Part shown: in pieces, positions 49,214 to 61,667 of the stretch
Position numbering within the stretch: position 1 is the first letter of the stretch
Layout of the letters: each line of letters opens with the position of its first letter
Assembly: GCA_032164295.1 (NCBI GenBank)
Contig: JAJHTX010000002.1
Location: 1,674,001-1,738,000 of the forward strand
DNA from: Inonotus obliquus
Lineage: Eukaryota > Basidiomycota > Agaricomycetes > Hymenochaetales > Hymenochaetaceae
DNA length: 64,000 bases
Reading direction: 5' to 3'
Position numbers and translations under genes: made by a program
The notes under the pieces: model-generated
Told to the model about the DNA's origin: nothing
The model's database searches: none
The model's input: the letters and a program-made list of their open reading frames with translations, nothing else

Positions 49214-52200
49214 TCATACCGACGGCTCAACAGCGTCGCAGCCCGTTAGCGCGTAAAGAACAGTCTTGTCATTGCCGTCCACAACTTCCCAGCTTTTGAT
49301 AGCAAGATCGAAATAAGGACCATATTGTACTTCCACCATTTCGTTGCGTTTGACTGCTTCATGCACCTCCACAAGGTTCCCCAGGCACCCTCGTAGTCGT
49401 TGCTTCACTGCCCATAAGGCATCGTGGTTCACTTTCAAGTCACAAGGCTGTATGCCCAGGAGAAAGTATTTCTGCAGACCAAAAGCTTAGGGGCTGACGC
49501 CTTCTCACCGTTTAGTTCACAAAAGGCACTTACGGCCTCCGAACGCATATCCACCAAAAGTGTCTCTTCCTCTTCATCTTCAAGCACGAAGAAAAACTGG
49601 AAGATCCATTTAACGTACTCGTACTTGAAGTCTTCACACCTCGTGCAAGCAGCCTGCTCATCCGGAATTCTGAAACAGACATCCTGAAGTATTAGACATT
49701 GCCACATATTGGAAATGAGTGGCTTCGCGTACTGTTTGTTACAATTGCTACACCAGCGGATAGCAAAGTCGCTCATATCCAACGGGAAGAAGTTCACAAT
49801 CCGAGCAATCAAGCGAAACTTGTTCGGACATTTCTGGTTTGATAAAATTTGTGTGATCGTACTTTTTGGCTGATCTGTGTGTCGTGACCTGATCGCATTG
49901 GATATCGTAACAGGAACCTTCTGCTCGCGCGGACTACCTGACACCGGAACGTAGCTTTGTTGATTCGCTGAGTCGGAAGGGGCATAGTCCTTTTTCCGTC
50001 TGATGAAACGGGTCAATGGAAGTGAATTAAGATAGAGCATGGAAGGACATACTTCAATAGAGCGAGAACGGCCGGATTCTCGGTTCTTTTCACATTCATC
50101 CTTGTGATTCGTTTATCCGCGAACTTCAGATTACCTCTCAGTCCCCCATCGTGGTGAGCCTTGACGCGAACATCGGCAAACGAGTAAACACTGCCAACTT
50201 CCATGTCGCGAACCAGATCCTGCCCATCCCATGCACTCATTTGAAATACGGTGACTTGGGATCCGTTGAGCCGTTGCTCGAGTCCGCCTGACTTGAAGCA
50301 TGATAGTAGCGGGTTGTCTGTATAGTCAGTTACAAACAAGTCTGTTACCGTATCTCGTGGGTTCGTCTTGTAAAGTAGCTATAACATCACAGAATAAGTA
50401 AACCATTATTGCACCTAAACATGATTAATCACCTCTGCAATGATACTATAATGACCCGTCTCCGATATATTCGAAATCGTGCACTCTGAAATGCTACCGT
50501 CGTCAGGATTTTGGGGGTGATCCCTTAGGTAGGCCTCTTTGCGTCTGTCAAGATTTGCTATTATACACCGATGCCAAGATTTTTATCAGATTAAGAGTCG
50601 ACAAACCTCAATAATTCGCGCAAATGCAAGTCCTCTTCGTCCTCAACTTCGTGAAGCCGCGCACTAAAAAGATCTGCTTCCAAACCACCGGTACTACCAA
50701 TCTTGAGGCGCAGGTTTTTGATTGACCAATATGTTCCTGCCTTCATGACATCAAGTAGATATTGCTCAATCATGCCAGTTGAGGCATGTACTGCCCATTG
50801 GCCGTAGTAACCTTCAGTGCTGCGTAAGGGATGTGGAGTATAGTCCGTGAAAAAAAGCAACGTCTGTCCCGAGTCTGCCTCCTCGAGCCGTAATAGCTGA
50901 AAACCACGAAAGTCAGCGAAGCATTGATCAAGGTCCAAAGGAGCTTACCTCAACCGTGGCATTGAAGAATTGGTTAACGTCGCAATTCCCTATCAGACAA
51001 TGTTCCAGGCGTTTACGTGTATAATCCGCGATCTGAATCGCTCCGCGTAGTTCTTCCTCCTTTATCGCTTGCCACCAGTCACTCAGTCGTACAAGATACC
51101 GGATCTCGCTCTCCTTTGGTTGGTAGAATGCACTATAAGTCGCGGCACTAGCCCCTTGTACCTCTCCTTCCGCCGAAGAGGGATAATACAATTTGCCCGT
51201 GTCGGGATTGTAACCGACCCACTTTAGTTTATCAGGGTATACTGTTCCATTCACGTTCGAGCCACTTCCTCTCCTCCACATGGCAGTCTTCACATTACGC
51301 AAGAGGAGAGAATGACCCTTGTAAGAGGAGCTGGGAAGTAAATGCTCAAGTCCAGATGTCATAAAGCATGTTACTTTGAAGCCTGCTCCATCTTGAAACT
51401 TTGATGGATCGACGAGTGTTACAGTAGCACAGAAATCTACTCAAAATATCAATACCAGTTACAGGGAGAGGATGCGAAGAACACACCGCCCCGTCGTGAT
51501 TTAAAAGGTGTTCCAACTTCTCCGACAATACCGATGGCATGCACAAAGTTGTCTGCTCTTATTGATTCCAAAGGCGGATAAGCAGAACCCTGAAGATTTG
51601 GTTAGACAGGTAGGGGATGGGAAATGTACTGACACCCGCCTCCGCAGAGAGACCAGCAACAAGGTCCAAAGCAGGATCACGTTTTGGAGATTCTGGAGTG
51701 GCTTGCTCAGAACGCCGCACCAGCTCCCGCTTCAGCCGTCTCTTTTTCGCTTTAGACAATCGCGGTCCCTTGGAGGACCCTTCCTCTCCAGAATAGTAGT
51801 CGGCTGACGGCTCGCGTATACGATCGTGACGCATATCCCTCTTCTTGAGTTTCTTTGTCCTGTTCTTGGGTGCAGGGCTTGCTTTTTCGTCCGAGTCATT
51901 TCCCGGAGCTGTAGCTTTGGAAGTAATATTCTGGTTGAGATCCTGAACATCCACGTCCATTGCCAGGTCCTCCTCTTGGTCTTCTCCATTGCTGATGGCT
52001 ACGGATGCTTCGGGAGGTACACTGCCCAGATGTCTTTCCGGAGTCTCAGGGAATGGAGATGAATGTGCAGATGAACTTGCAGGTGCGCTGATGTCTCGCG
52101 ACGGCGTTTGCCTATCGCTGTTACGTCCTAGAGAAGATAAAAACCATTCGTCACTCGCTTGCACGTTCCCATCAACTTGGTCCTCTGGTGTAGATAAACA

Positions 52201-52726
52201 GGCACTATGTTAGTAGCAAGTATCACGGAGAAGGCACAAAGTACTCACCTTGCCACGAATCCACAATTGTACCATTTTCAATACTCTTCCCACCATCCAC
52301 AAACTTTATAGAAGCACCCTCCTTGAAGGCTAAGTTGAAAGGCATATACCCGGGCACAGATGTTCCCTTGTTCAGCCTGACTATACGCGCGCCTCGCAAG
52401 GATAGCCTGAGCGACTGTCCCACAGTAAACTTGAAACGTGGATAGTCATGACTTGAAATTGATATCTTGAGCTGCGTCATTCCCGAGGTGCTTTTGGAGA
52501 GTAATTGGGCCTCGCTTTTCTGCTTGCTTCCAAATACCATGAAAACGTCTCCCGTTATCCACCCCGATTCCACCTCCTCGTCCTTTTCCACACCACTCAT
52601 TAGGATCCTCTCGATATCAGACCATTGGACTTCTTTGGATGCATTATCGAAGTAATCTTCGGTAGCGAGCTTCATCCTCTTTTCCGGTCTCTCTGGACCA
52701 CCGGAAGTGGGTGATCTTGTCGTCAT
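49214..52726 (-). CDS. POT1: Telomere protection protein POT1
   Basis: POT1 binds the single-stranded telomeric overhang and protects chromosome ends. The first ATG, at 52726 (MTTRSPTSGG), is followed by an unusually long N-terminal region of about 350 residues: a possible OB-like segment (52230-52600) and a charged, Lys/Arg-rich linker (51640-52160). The telomeric OB fold is recognisable at about 51400-51600: FVHAIGIVGEVGTPFKSRRG joined to DFCATVTLVDPSKFQD across an intron. A second OB-type region follows (GTVYPDKLKWVGYN, about 51190-51250; FTDYTPHPLR, about 50840). The C-terminal part carries a CxxC pair (RWCSNCNKQY, CTRCEDF; about 49620-49770), as in POT1/TPP1-binding OB3 zinc regions. The stop is at 49214. 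The family call rests on the central OB fold and is less secure than for the enzymes. Confidence 0.75.
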
Positions 52727-52895
52727 GTTTGAGATGAGTAGCAAGGACACCTTGCCAAGTTGCTCATCGTGAAATGAAATGTGGTCACATTGTGTGACAA
52801 ATACTTAACGTGACAAAGCGCGTCTTCGTCACGCAAACCATTTTGGGTTCGCGGCGTCGCCGCCATTCCCGCGACTCTCTTGTCCGCAACCTTCC

Positions 52896-54749
52896 ATGTA
52901 CTACTATCAAGTTGGAGGACTCAACTCGCATACTCATCAATGGTGAGGATCTAGTGGCTGATATGTATCTGTCTTGACCGTTTCCCTCAGGTTCCGTCAT
53001 GATACGCGTTCACTATCTGAGTTTGTATTTTCCGCTCTATCACTCGTGTCGGGATCAAATGCGAATGAAAAGAAGAGTTCGATTGAGCTGGTGCTAGGAA
53101 TACTTCCCACTGGTGCCTCGTACATTCTCGTCACTCAGACCCAGATGGATGCCCTTCTTGGATTCAGGAGAGTTACGAGACCACAATATCCCCCACGGCA
53201 CGCCTCAGCCTATGCATCTCTTTCACCAATCAACTTTCAATCTGCCGAAGAGCTTTACGACAAACTCAGGAAGTATGAGCAAAACTTCAAGAAATCAAAA
53301 TCCGGGAGGGCTCAAGGTCAAGATACTTCCCCTGCAAATACGATGTATCATGAGAATAGTCCTGCACGCTCATCATTTGAGCACCAGAGGTACGTGAGAC
53401 TCTCCGCAGTCACTACGCAATGATTTCACAGGTCGCGTACTTCACAGGGTCCTATTCTCCGCGATCCAATTCCCTATAGACATCAACAAGTACGGTCTAC
53501 TCGGAATACCCTCGTGGATTGCATCTACATCGTTCGTAGCACTCACTACACAAATATGGGTAAAGGAATCGATAGAGAAGCGGAAGAACGATCCTACTAT
53601 CTTGTCTCTCGAGCTCGCGTCAGTCAGGTGTATCGCATTCGAGCAAGAAGATTATACGAGCAAGGTTTCTCATACGATCCGGGTGAAAATTAAGGAACAT
53701 TCCCTCATGTCCAATGGGCCTTCCACTGTAGGCAAATAGCTCTCACTCTGCTGTCCCATCACTCACTCTTCTAGTCTAGTCTGATAATAGCGCAGCTCTT
53801 GAAGTGATCAGGGCTGCAGAACTCGGCCAGCGTTTGAACGAGTTCTTCTCGTCCATTGACTCGAAACAAGCCCTATTACTGGTCTACGATGCGAAACAAA
53901 CGCTCAGTGCTTTGAGGAAACTAGGGGTTGATGTAAGTTCGTATGAATCTGGAATATCAACGCTGCTCTACGGGCGAGAACACGAACGAGAGCAGGAACA
54001 GGAGGCAAAACCTTTGTGTTCGAACGGGTGGGGAGATTATCATGGTACTCAAGGCTTCAGCTATGATTCGAAACCACGGTTCCGAACACGTTCTCGATCT
54101 CCAAAACGACAAAACTTTTACCCTAAGCGCTCTCGCTCTCCATCGGCCCTCGCTCAACGCGATTTTAAACCGATTCCAGAGCCAGATAACGAAGAAGTGC
54201 AGGAACACGCTGATGATGAAGAGGAAGGCGAGGATGCAGAGGCCCCACCCCCAGCCAAAGTGTATGTCATCGACGTACTGACGCTTTTCCTTGCTGTTAG
54301 CAAGTTTGCACCGGGTAGCGTTACAAGTTTGCGTGATTTGGCTCTTCGTTTGAAGATTCCTGTAGACCGTAACGAAAGTGAATGCCGGTAAGCTTTCTAT
54401 TACATCCGAATGTAGGGACTTACGCCAACGGAGATCGACTAGGCTTCTAATTGACGCATGGAAAAGTATGGCATCGGGAAAGGCTATTGATGAGCAACAT
54501 GCAGAACGAATTCGCTCTGGTGGATTCACTGCTGTTCCCGTGGCGGTAATACCCGATAACGCACCTTTCCGCGCAGACGAAGAGATACCTAATAACGATG
54601 CTGTCCACACGGAAGCAGATGGAGACGAAGAAGCTGATCCAAACGACGTTGGTCCTGAAATCCTTCAACGTCAACCTGCCATCTTACCTGGTCGTGGTGG
54701 ACTACGTCCTCAAAGCAACGATTACGATTCTGATGATTCTGATTACTAG
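52896..54749 (+). CDS. Hypothetical protein, possible degenerate RNase H-like (Gfd2/YDR514C-type) domain
   Basis: I recognise no certain function. Exons from the ATG at 52896 (MYYYQVGGLNSHTHQW) join in frame across introns at 52945-52991, about 53391-53450 and about 53730-53778. A stretch from about 53451 to 53730 is open in the chosen frame (YGLLGIPSWIAS, FVALTTQIWVKESIEK, ILSLELASVR). Later come LLLVYDAKQTLSALRKLGVD (about 53875), KVYVIDVLTLFLAVSKF (about 54260) and LLIDAWKSMASGKAIDEQHAE (about 54440-54500). The order resembles the RNase H-like fold of Gfd2/YDR514C relatives, but the expected DxE of an active exonuclease is absent (TTQ in that place), so activity is doubtful. An Arg-Ser/acidic segment (54080-54240) and an acidic tail suggest a nuclear protein. 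It diverges from POT1 with 169 bp between. Confidence 0.6.
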
Positions 54750-55109
54750 TCCCGAGTTTGCATGAGTAGATTCGTGTATCAGTTAGTCTATGTAGCAACT
54801 CTGCTTGGTGTTTTGGTACCCTCATGTAACTTTGGAAGATAATAATTATAGCTACGATTTTTGTTACTGGATTGCTCACTGATTATTTGACTATTTCCTG
54901 ATTAGACGATCCGCGTTTGCAATCCTCCTGCCCGTGCCGCATTGTACAGCTCACATACCATACCCATCCTCTAGATTGAACATATCCTCCTCTCTCCCAT
55001 CTATCCCAAGCTCTCTGAAATACTCGAGTAGGGCTAGGAGATAAATAAATCTGTGTTACGCAGGACGACACAGGTCAACAAAGAACCTAAGCTGAACTGA
55101 ATTGCGAGC
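54750..55109. other. Intergenic region upstream of YPT6
   Basis: These 360 bp hold the 3' end of the preceding gene and the YPT6 promoter. No open frame has coding character and I see no recognised site or RNA gene. Confidence 0.5.
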
Positions 55110-56189
<1,080 letters not shown>

Positions 56190-56398
56190 GTTGTGATAGA
56201 ATGTTATTGCGTAGGTCGTTAATCGAACATGTCTCCCTCTTTCCTGTTTATACTACATTTCTCCCTACTGTTATATGTATCGAATACCTTGCGCGTCTTA
56301 TTGGCTCAAAATCTGCAACTAGGAACATCCGCAATTCAATATCATCTCCAACCGATGCTAATCAACCAATTTACGGATATCCGTTCCTATAATATAGG

Positions 56399-57871
56399 TT
56401 ATCCACGATTCATTGTATTCCCCGCACCACGAGGATGCGTATCAGTAAATTGAGCCCATCGTTCATCTTCAATTCTCTTCTCTTCCGCCTTTTCCTCGCC
56501 AAACCGCGAACCATCCATCTCAGCATCAATAGTCAGTTGTTCTTTTCCCGTCGGCGCAGCGGCTGATTGAGGACTTGATTGGATACCGCATATCAGCATC
56601 ATGCGCACACACAGACACATACTAATGTGCTTAGACGTAAACCGAAACCGATACTCACCCTCCGCCTGTGATGATGTTACCTCTTCGATCTTCTTCTTCT
56701 AGGTATTCGTCAATTGACATTGTTGGTAAACGATGATCGGGGCGGAAGACTTCGTTTTGTAAACGAGCACGTTCGCCAGCTCCAGCCGGGAGGATGGTGA
56801 ATGGTCGAAGTGGCTACCATTAACCTATAAGTCGAAGTTTCCCAAGTATTCTCTAGATAGAACGTACTTTCCCTTGAGCATCTAGCAAAGGTCCTTGCCT
56901 ATTCAACAGTGAACCCGAAGGCGTCTCAAGCCTCCACTTCTCATCCTCTCTACTCTTCCCAGCCTCGTTCTGCAACTCTTCCTTAGGAGCCTTTGCAAGT
57001 AACTCAAGTTCCTGATCTATACTCTCCAACTGCGTTGACGTCTGCGCCCATTCCAATCGGAGAAGTAGAAATGTGGTTTCTCTTGTTGCATCTTCGTTGT
57101 CGTCCTCGGTAGTTGATGCAGAAAGAATTGATTCAACGAGATCGTATGGGTTTGATGTGTCGAGTTCTGGGAGTTGTCGACGTGTTCTGAGCGCCTGTTT
57201 GGCACGTTTGGCAAGGTGAACATAGGTAAGAATTGAAGTAAGGGCTGAAATGATAGAACTCACATTTATCCTATTCTTGATCTCCTTCTCCTTTTTGAAC
57301 TGTGCTACCTTGATTTCTCTCCGTTTCGAAGCGTCTGAGATGCTTGATGCTTTTTGCTCATACAGCTTCTTCTCGTCTCCCGGAACGACATTATATGAGT
57401 CAAGTAATGACAGGAACGTTCTGAAATGCGACTGAGATAATTCTTAGAACGGATACATCAACAGACGATGATGTATATACCTGAGCTGCCCCTAACCGCT
57501 TCAACCTAACGTCCCGTTCCATCGCTCTCGCATTCACCTCGAGTTCACCAAGAACAAATGGTACAGTCATATATACCAAATCCTTCGTTGTAACTTCCTC
57601 AATCGTCTCATTCGGACTAAATAATCCCAATCCTTGTATGCGTGAAGCTAATAGGTTGAGGTCCGTTAGCGCAGATTCTGCGAGGTTCTGATGATCAGAC
57701 CCAAAGCGAAGAATTAGAAATGTGATGAGTCCCGATTTGAATCATAGGATCCCAGAATGGGTTGCCGACCTGGGTTTCATCCCGAATTGTTGGGAGGGAA
57801 GATGCTCCTGATGCTGTCTTGAGAGCGCGAGAATAAAGAGCTTGAAGAGGGATAGATGCCTCTGAAGACAT
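56399..57871 (-). CDS. TAP42: TAP42/alpha4 (IGBP1), PP2A-phosphatase regulator in TOR signalling
   Basis: Tap42 binds PP2A-family catalytic subunits and mediates TOR output. The start MSSEASIPLQALYSRAL at 57871 is the first ATG in frame; a longer frame begins at a TTG. The N-terminal helical domain includes ENLAESALTDLN, TTKDLVYMTVPFVLGEL (about 57540-57590) and MERDVRLKRLGAAQ. The middle is charged (SKRREIKVAQFKKEKE, about 57280-57330). The C-terminal family signature follows: FTILPAG, NEVFRPDHRLPTMSIDEYLEEE (about 56700-56770) and RGNIITGGG. Introns separate these blocks with consistent phase. The protein ends THPRGAGNTMNRG. The tail after ITGGG is variable in the family. It shares a 163-bp promoter with the reductase gene. 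Confidence 0.9.
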
Positions 57872-58034
57872 TGGTGATGGTCGTTGAGTAAGTGAGAGAG
57901 AATGTCCAAGTGTAGCAAGGCGAAAGTTGTCGTTGCTCACGGGACCGCAACCGCATACATTCAACTCGCTTGCGCGACCGCGACTGAGAATTATGCACCC
58001 TCTTTGACTACAAGCACCTTTCCTTCAAACCACC

Positions 58035-60456
58035 ATGAAGCTCTCTGAAAAGATAGCAGCTCACAGCTCTCTGCGTCCTTTCTTTTCTCTGGAATTCTTC
58101 CCTCCTAGGACAGAGGTCGTACGTTCCAACCTCTCCTTGCCATTCAAGCCCAACCTTATCATTGAATGAATTGAAATTTTTGTAGGGTTTTGCGAATCTC
58201 CTTTCGCGAATATCGCGTATGTCAGAGTTGAACCCAATCGCCGTCACCGTTACTTGGGGAGCAGGCGGTTCAACGAGGGAAAGGAGTCTTGACCTTGCTG
58301 AATTCACTCGGAATCAACATGGAATTGACACAATTTTGCACCTCACATGTACGAATATGGAACAAGGGCTTGTTGATGATGTTTTACGAGTGCGTCTAAC
58401 TCTTCTCCTTTATTCGATACATCACTGATTATTCTGTAGAAAGCCAAAGAGCAGGGTATTGAGAATATCCTAGCCTTGCGAGGAGGTTCGCTATCTATCC
58501 TCAACGCGAATGTGATGTTTATTATCAGGATAAACCAATATTTCTCCAGACCCACCTCGAGGAGATGAATACTGGATACCTACAGACCCGCGTTTCACGC
58601 ATGCTGTCGATCTGGTCAGGTATATCAAGTCATCCCCAGAATTCTCCTCCAGCTTCTGCGTTGGAGTTGCAGGTCAGGTTTACTGGGCAACTGGGCGGAG
58701 GTATTATGCTGACTAGGATACGTATAATAAGCATATCCTGACGGACATGTCGATTCTGACGTCGACGAAGACGCTGAGATTGATTTTCTCAAGGAAAAGG
58801 TTGATGCTGGAGCTGACTTTATCATCACGCAACTCTTCTATGATGTTGGTGGATTCTTGAAGTGGCTGCGAAAACTTCGGGCAAGAGGTACAAAGAAGAT
58901 ATATGCATAATTTCAATTGACTAAATAATTGTCTTCCTAGGAGTTGATGTTCCGGTCATACCAGGGATAATGCCCCTTCAAAGTTATGCAACGTTTCTTC
59001 GACTAACAAAACTCTGCGGAACGAAAGTTCCTCCCCAACTCAAGGTCGACCTTGAACGTCTCAGAGTGAGATGTCAACCTTCTCCCCCTTTTCGCAGTTT
59101 CGCTTACTATACGATCGATACCAACAGCATGATGACCTAAAAGTGAAGGATTATGGAGTGGCATTAGCTACTGATATGATCCAAAGGCTTCTCGACGATG
59201 GCGACATTCGAGGAGTCCATTTCTGTACTTTGAACCTTGAACGAAGCGTCCGAAAGGTCCTCGAAGGACTTCAGTGGATAGGCGGCTCTCCCAGAATCAC
59301 CAATAGACTCATTGTCGTTCGTCCCAGAATAACATCTTCCCTCCCCCTCGTTTCGCTTATCTTGTCTTGAAACCAGGACGGAGACGTAACACCTCACGAA
59401 CCCCCCGAATTCGTCATAAATCCCTTGGACGCAGCCCTTACCGCAGCAGACAAACTGCAAACTGATCCTTTACCAGAAATACCTGAACCGGGTAAAGGAG
59501 AAGTTAACAACGCTTCGACGTGGGATGAATTCCCAAACGGTCGCTTTGGAGACTTCAAAAGTCCTGCATTTGGTCTGTCGTCAGATCCTTGGAATTCCGG
59601 TGTTTCTAATACACTTGGTGTATCGGTATGTCTCCCAACACAGAGCCAAAACAGTGTAAATGCTGAATGCGAGATGTAGAGAGCAGAAGCCTTAGTACGA
59701 TGGGGAAGTCCCAAAACCCCCGAAGACCTAACTAACCTCTTCCTCTCACACCTACATTCCAAAATTGCATCTACCCCCTTCTCCCCTTACCCCCTCTCCC
59801 CTGAATCCCAACTCATCCTCCCCCACCTCGAGCATCTCACCCGTCGAGGTTGGTGGACCGTCTTCTCACAACCCGCTATTGATGGTGTGAATTCCGATGA
59901 TGAAATTTTCGGATGGGGTCCTTTGGGTGGATATGTTTTCCAAAAGGGGTTTGTTGAGTTCTTTGCGGAAAGGGAAGACGTGGAAAGGTTGGAGGAGAGG
60001 ATACGAGAAAATGGTGATGGATGGGTGGATTTCTTTGCTGCGAACAAAGCGGTCCGTAAACTTTCCACGGAATATGTCTTTCTTTGCCTAAAGTGCGTAT
60101 ATGTGATAGGGTGAACTCCGAACAAATGTCCACGAAGGTGGGAGAAACGCCGTAACATGGGGTGTCTTCCCAGGTCAAGAAATCGCACAGTCAACAATCA
60201 TCGAGAAGGATTCATTCCTCTCCTGGAAGGTAAGAATTCCGCCCCTGTTCCCATTCTCCTCCCTTGAATGGATTCTAAATACATCCTTCAGGAAGAGGCA
60301 TTTTCGATTTGGGCCCAATGGTCCCTCCTCTATCCTCCCAACTCGGAAGAACGCCAGCTTCTCGACTCAGTACGCCAAAATCGGTGGCTCGTAAGCGTCG
60401 TACATCATGATTATAAGGATTCGTCGAGATTATGGAAGTTCGTGGTGGATGAATAG
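58035..60456 (+). CDS. MET13: Methylenetetrahydrofolate reductase
   Basis: This FAD enzyme makes 5-methyltetrahydrofolate for methionine synthesis. The start MKLSEKIAAHSSLRPFFSLEFFPPRTE at 58035 contains the Glu of the FFPP motif. Barrel motifs are AVTVTWGAGGST (about 58240), LHLTCTNM (about 58340), ILALRGDPPRGDEYW (joined across an intron, about 58470-58565), FCVGVAGYPDGH (about 58660-58745), DFIITQLFYD (about 58820) and PVIPGIMPLQSY (about 58955). The C-terminal eukaryotic regulatory domain follows from about 59380: DPWNSGVSN, WGSPKTPEDL, GWWTVFSQPAIDGV, FGWGPLGGYVFQK, AVTWGVFPGQEI. The stop is at 60456. Fungi carry two paralogues (Met12, Met13); the symbol is the better-known one and the assignment between them is not certain. 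Divergent from TAP42. Confidence 0.94.
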
Positions 60457-60607
60457 TTGTTGCTGATGAAAAGGCTTTGCATATAGACTATTGACCAGGA
60501 TCAGAATTATGATGATGTATAGAATGCACGAGTCAGTATACTCACGTTTGTATGCGATGCAAGGCATATGAGAAGGGATGACAACCGATGCAATGTCAAG
60601 GAGCCAC

Positions 60608-61267
60608 CTATAGATCATCCTCTTCCTCCTCCTCTGACTCCTCTGACTCCTCATCTTCGTCAAACGTATCATCCATCCTCCCCTCATCTTCAGCGTCCAA
60701 ATCCTCCATACTCGCATCAAGGTCTTGATCTTGATCATCCACATCCTGATCCATATCTATTTCCGATACATTTTCACCTTCATTAGCATTAGACATTTGA
60801 TCTCCGGTATGAGCAGAAGCAGAATCATCTGATTCGCTTTCTGCTTGCTGTATACCAAAAGTTAATAGACTAGATACAATACCAAGTGATGTAGTGAAGT
60901 AGAGACGTACATCATTCTTTTCTTCCTGCCTTGTCAACAACTTCCCCACAACTCTCAAATGTGCAAACCCTCGATTCTGAACACTATCCCTCCACTGACT
61001 TTCAACTTCCTCTTCTTCCTCACTCAACTCCTCCATCTCAACTCTCAAGTTCCTTCTAACCTGCATCCTCCCACCTCCTCCAGCACCAGCAAACCCTACT
61101 GCTCCTCCTCCCCCCGCCCCCCCTGCACCTCCGCCCCCACCGTCCATCGTCATGGCCATGACAGTTGACCGAGGGGGTAATGGCATCGGATGTGGTGTGG
61201 GCATTTTGGGTAAGTAAAGAGGTATAGCTGGTAGGCGAGGAATTAGAGTCGGTGTTATTGTTGACAT
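60608..61267 (-). CDS. Acidic protein resembling anaphase-promoting complex subunit APC15
   Basis: Tentatively an APC/C subunit 15 homologue, a small acidic subunit linked to turnover of the mitotic checkpoint complex. The start at 61267 gives MSTITPTLIPRLPAI, like the short Pro/Leu opening of APC15. Then comes a glycine-rich low-complexity insert (about 61090-61160), the segment ESQWRDSVQNRGFAHLRVVGKLLTRQEEKND (about 60913-61005), which resembles the Gln-Trp...GK core of APC15, and a very acidic tail ending EEEEEDDL. The span 60848-60910 has GTACGT and TACAG ends and a TATTAAC branch-like site. It is 63 nt without a stop, so it can be spliced or retained in frame. Two MluI boxes lie about 65-80 bp upstream. 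The family call is weak because the sequence is low complexity. Confidence 0.5.
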   Translation of the reverse strand: MSTITPTLIPRLPAIPLYLPKMPTPHPMPLPPRSTVMAMTMDGGGGGAGGAGGGGAVGFAGAGGGGRMQVRRNLRVEMEELSEEEEEVESQWRDSVQNRGFAHLRVVGKLLTRQEEKNDVRLYFTTSLGIVSSLLTFGIQQAESESDDSASAHTGDQMSNANEGENVSEIDMDQDVDDQDQDLDASMEDLDAEDEGRMDDTFDEDEESEESEEEEEDDL

Positions 61268-61667
61268 TATAACAGCGTATGGTGGTATGAAAGAAAAAGA
61301 AGATAGAGAACATTGAGGCTTGAGTGACCAACGCGTTCGTGACGCGTCTGTCACGCGACATTCGAACGCCCCTCTGAGATTTAAGTACTTGAGGCATAAG
61401 CAGCCCTTTACTACTTGTCCTTCCTCGCTTCATATAGAAACATTCCAGACCAGAGATAAGATCATGAGTGGAAAGGCAGAAAAAATACTGCTACAATAGA
61501 AAGCGACCGTGACAAGGAAAAAGAAAACGAAAGCGAGTGCCGTTGTGTCTTGCCATAATTATGCTACCGAAGAACAAAATATACGGGAAGTTCAACAGTG
61601 AAGGTGGGCTACATAGGAACAAGTGACGGAAGATCCTTAGGAATAACAAGAAAAAGGAACGAAGCAA
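61268..61667. other. Intergenic region between the CENP-C stop and the APC15-like start
   Basis: These 400 bp contain the CENP-C 3' end and the promoter of the APC15-like gene. Two MluI boxes are near the downstream start. I see nothing else recognisable. Confidence 0.55.
61331..61350. promoter_or_regulatory. Paired MluI cell-cycle boxes upstream of the APC15-like gene
   Basis: ACGCGT at 61331-61336 and 61342-61347; the second is part of the extended ACGCGTCTG (61342-61350) and is followed by a half match, ACGCGA. They lie 64-83 bp upstream of the start codon. MBF binding is inferred. Confidence 0.5.

Noticed and set aside
53451..53700. Alternative open frame in the 52896 gene (RSRTSQGPILRD... 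ending GFSYDPGEN and a stop)
   Set aside because: The other frame is open further and joins in phase to the downstream conserved exons, whereas this one ends in TAA. It remains a possible isoform.
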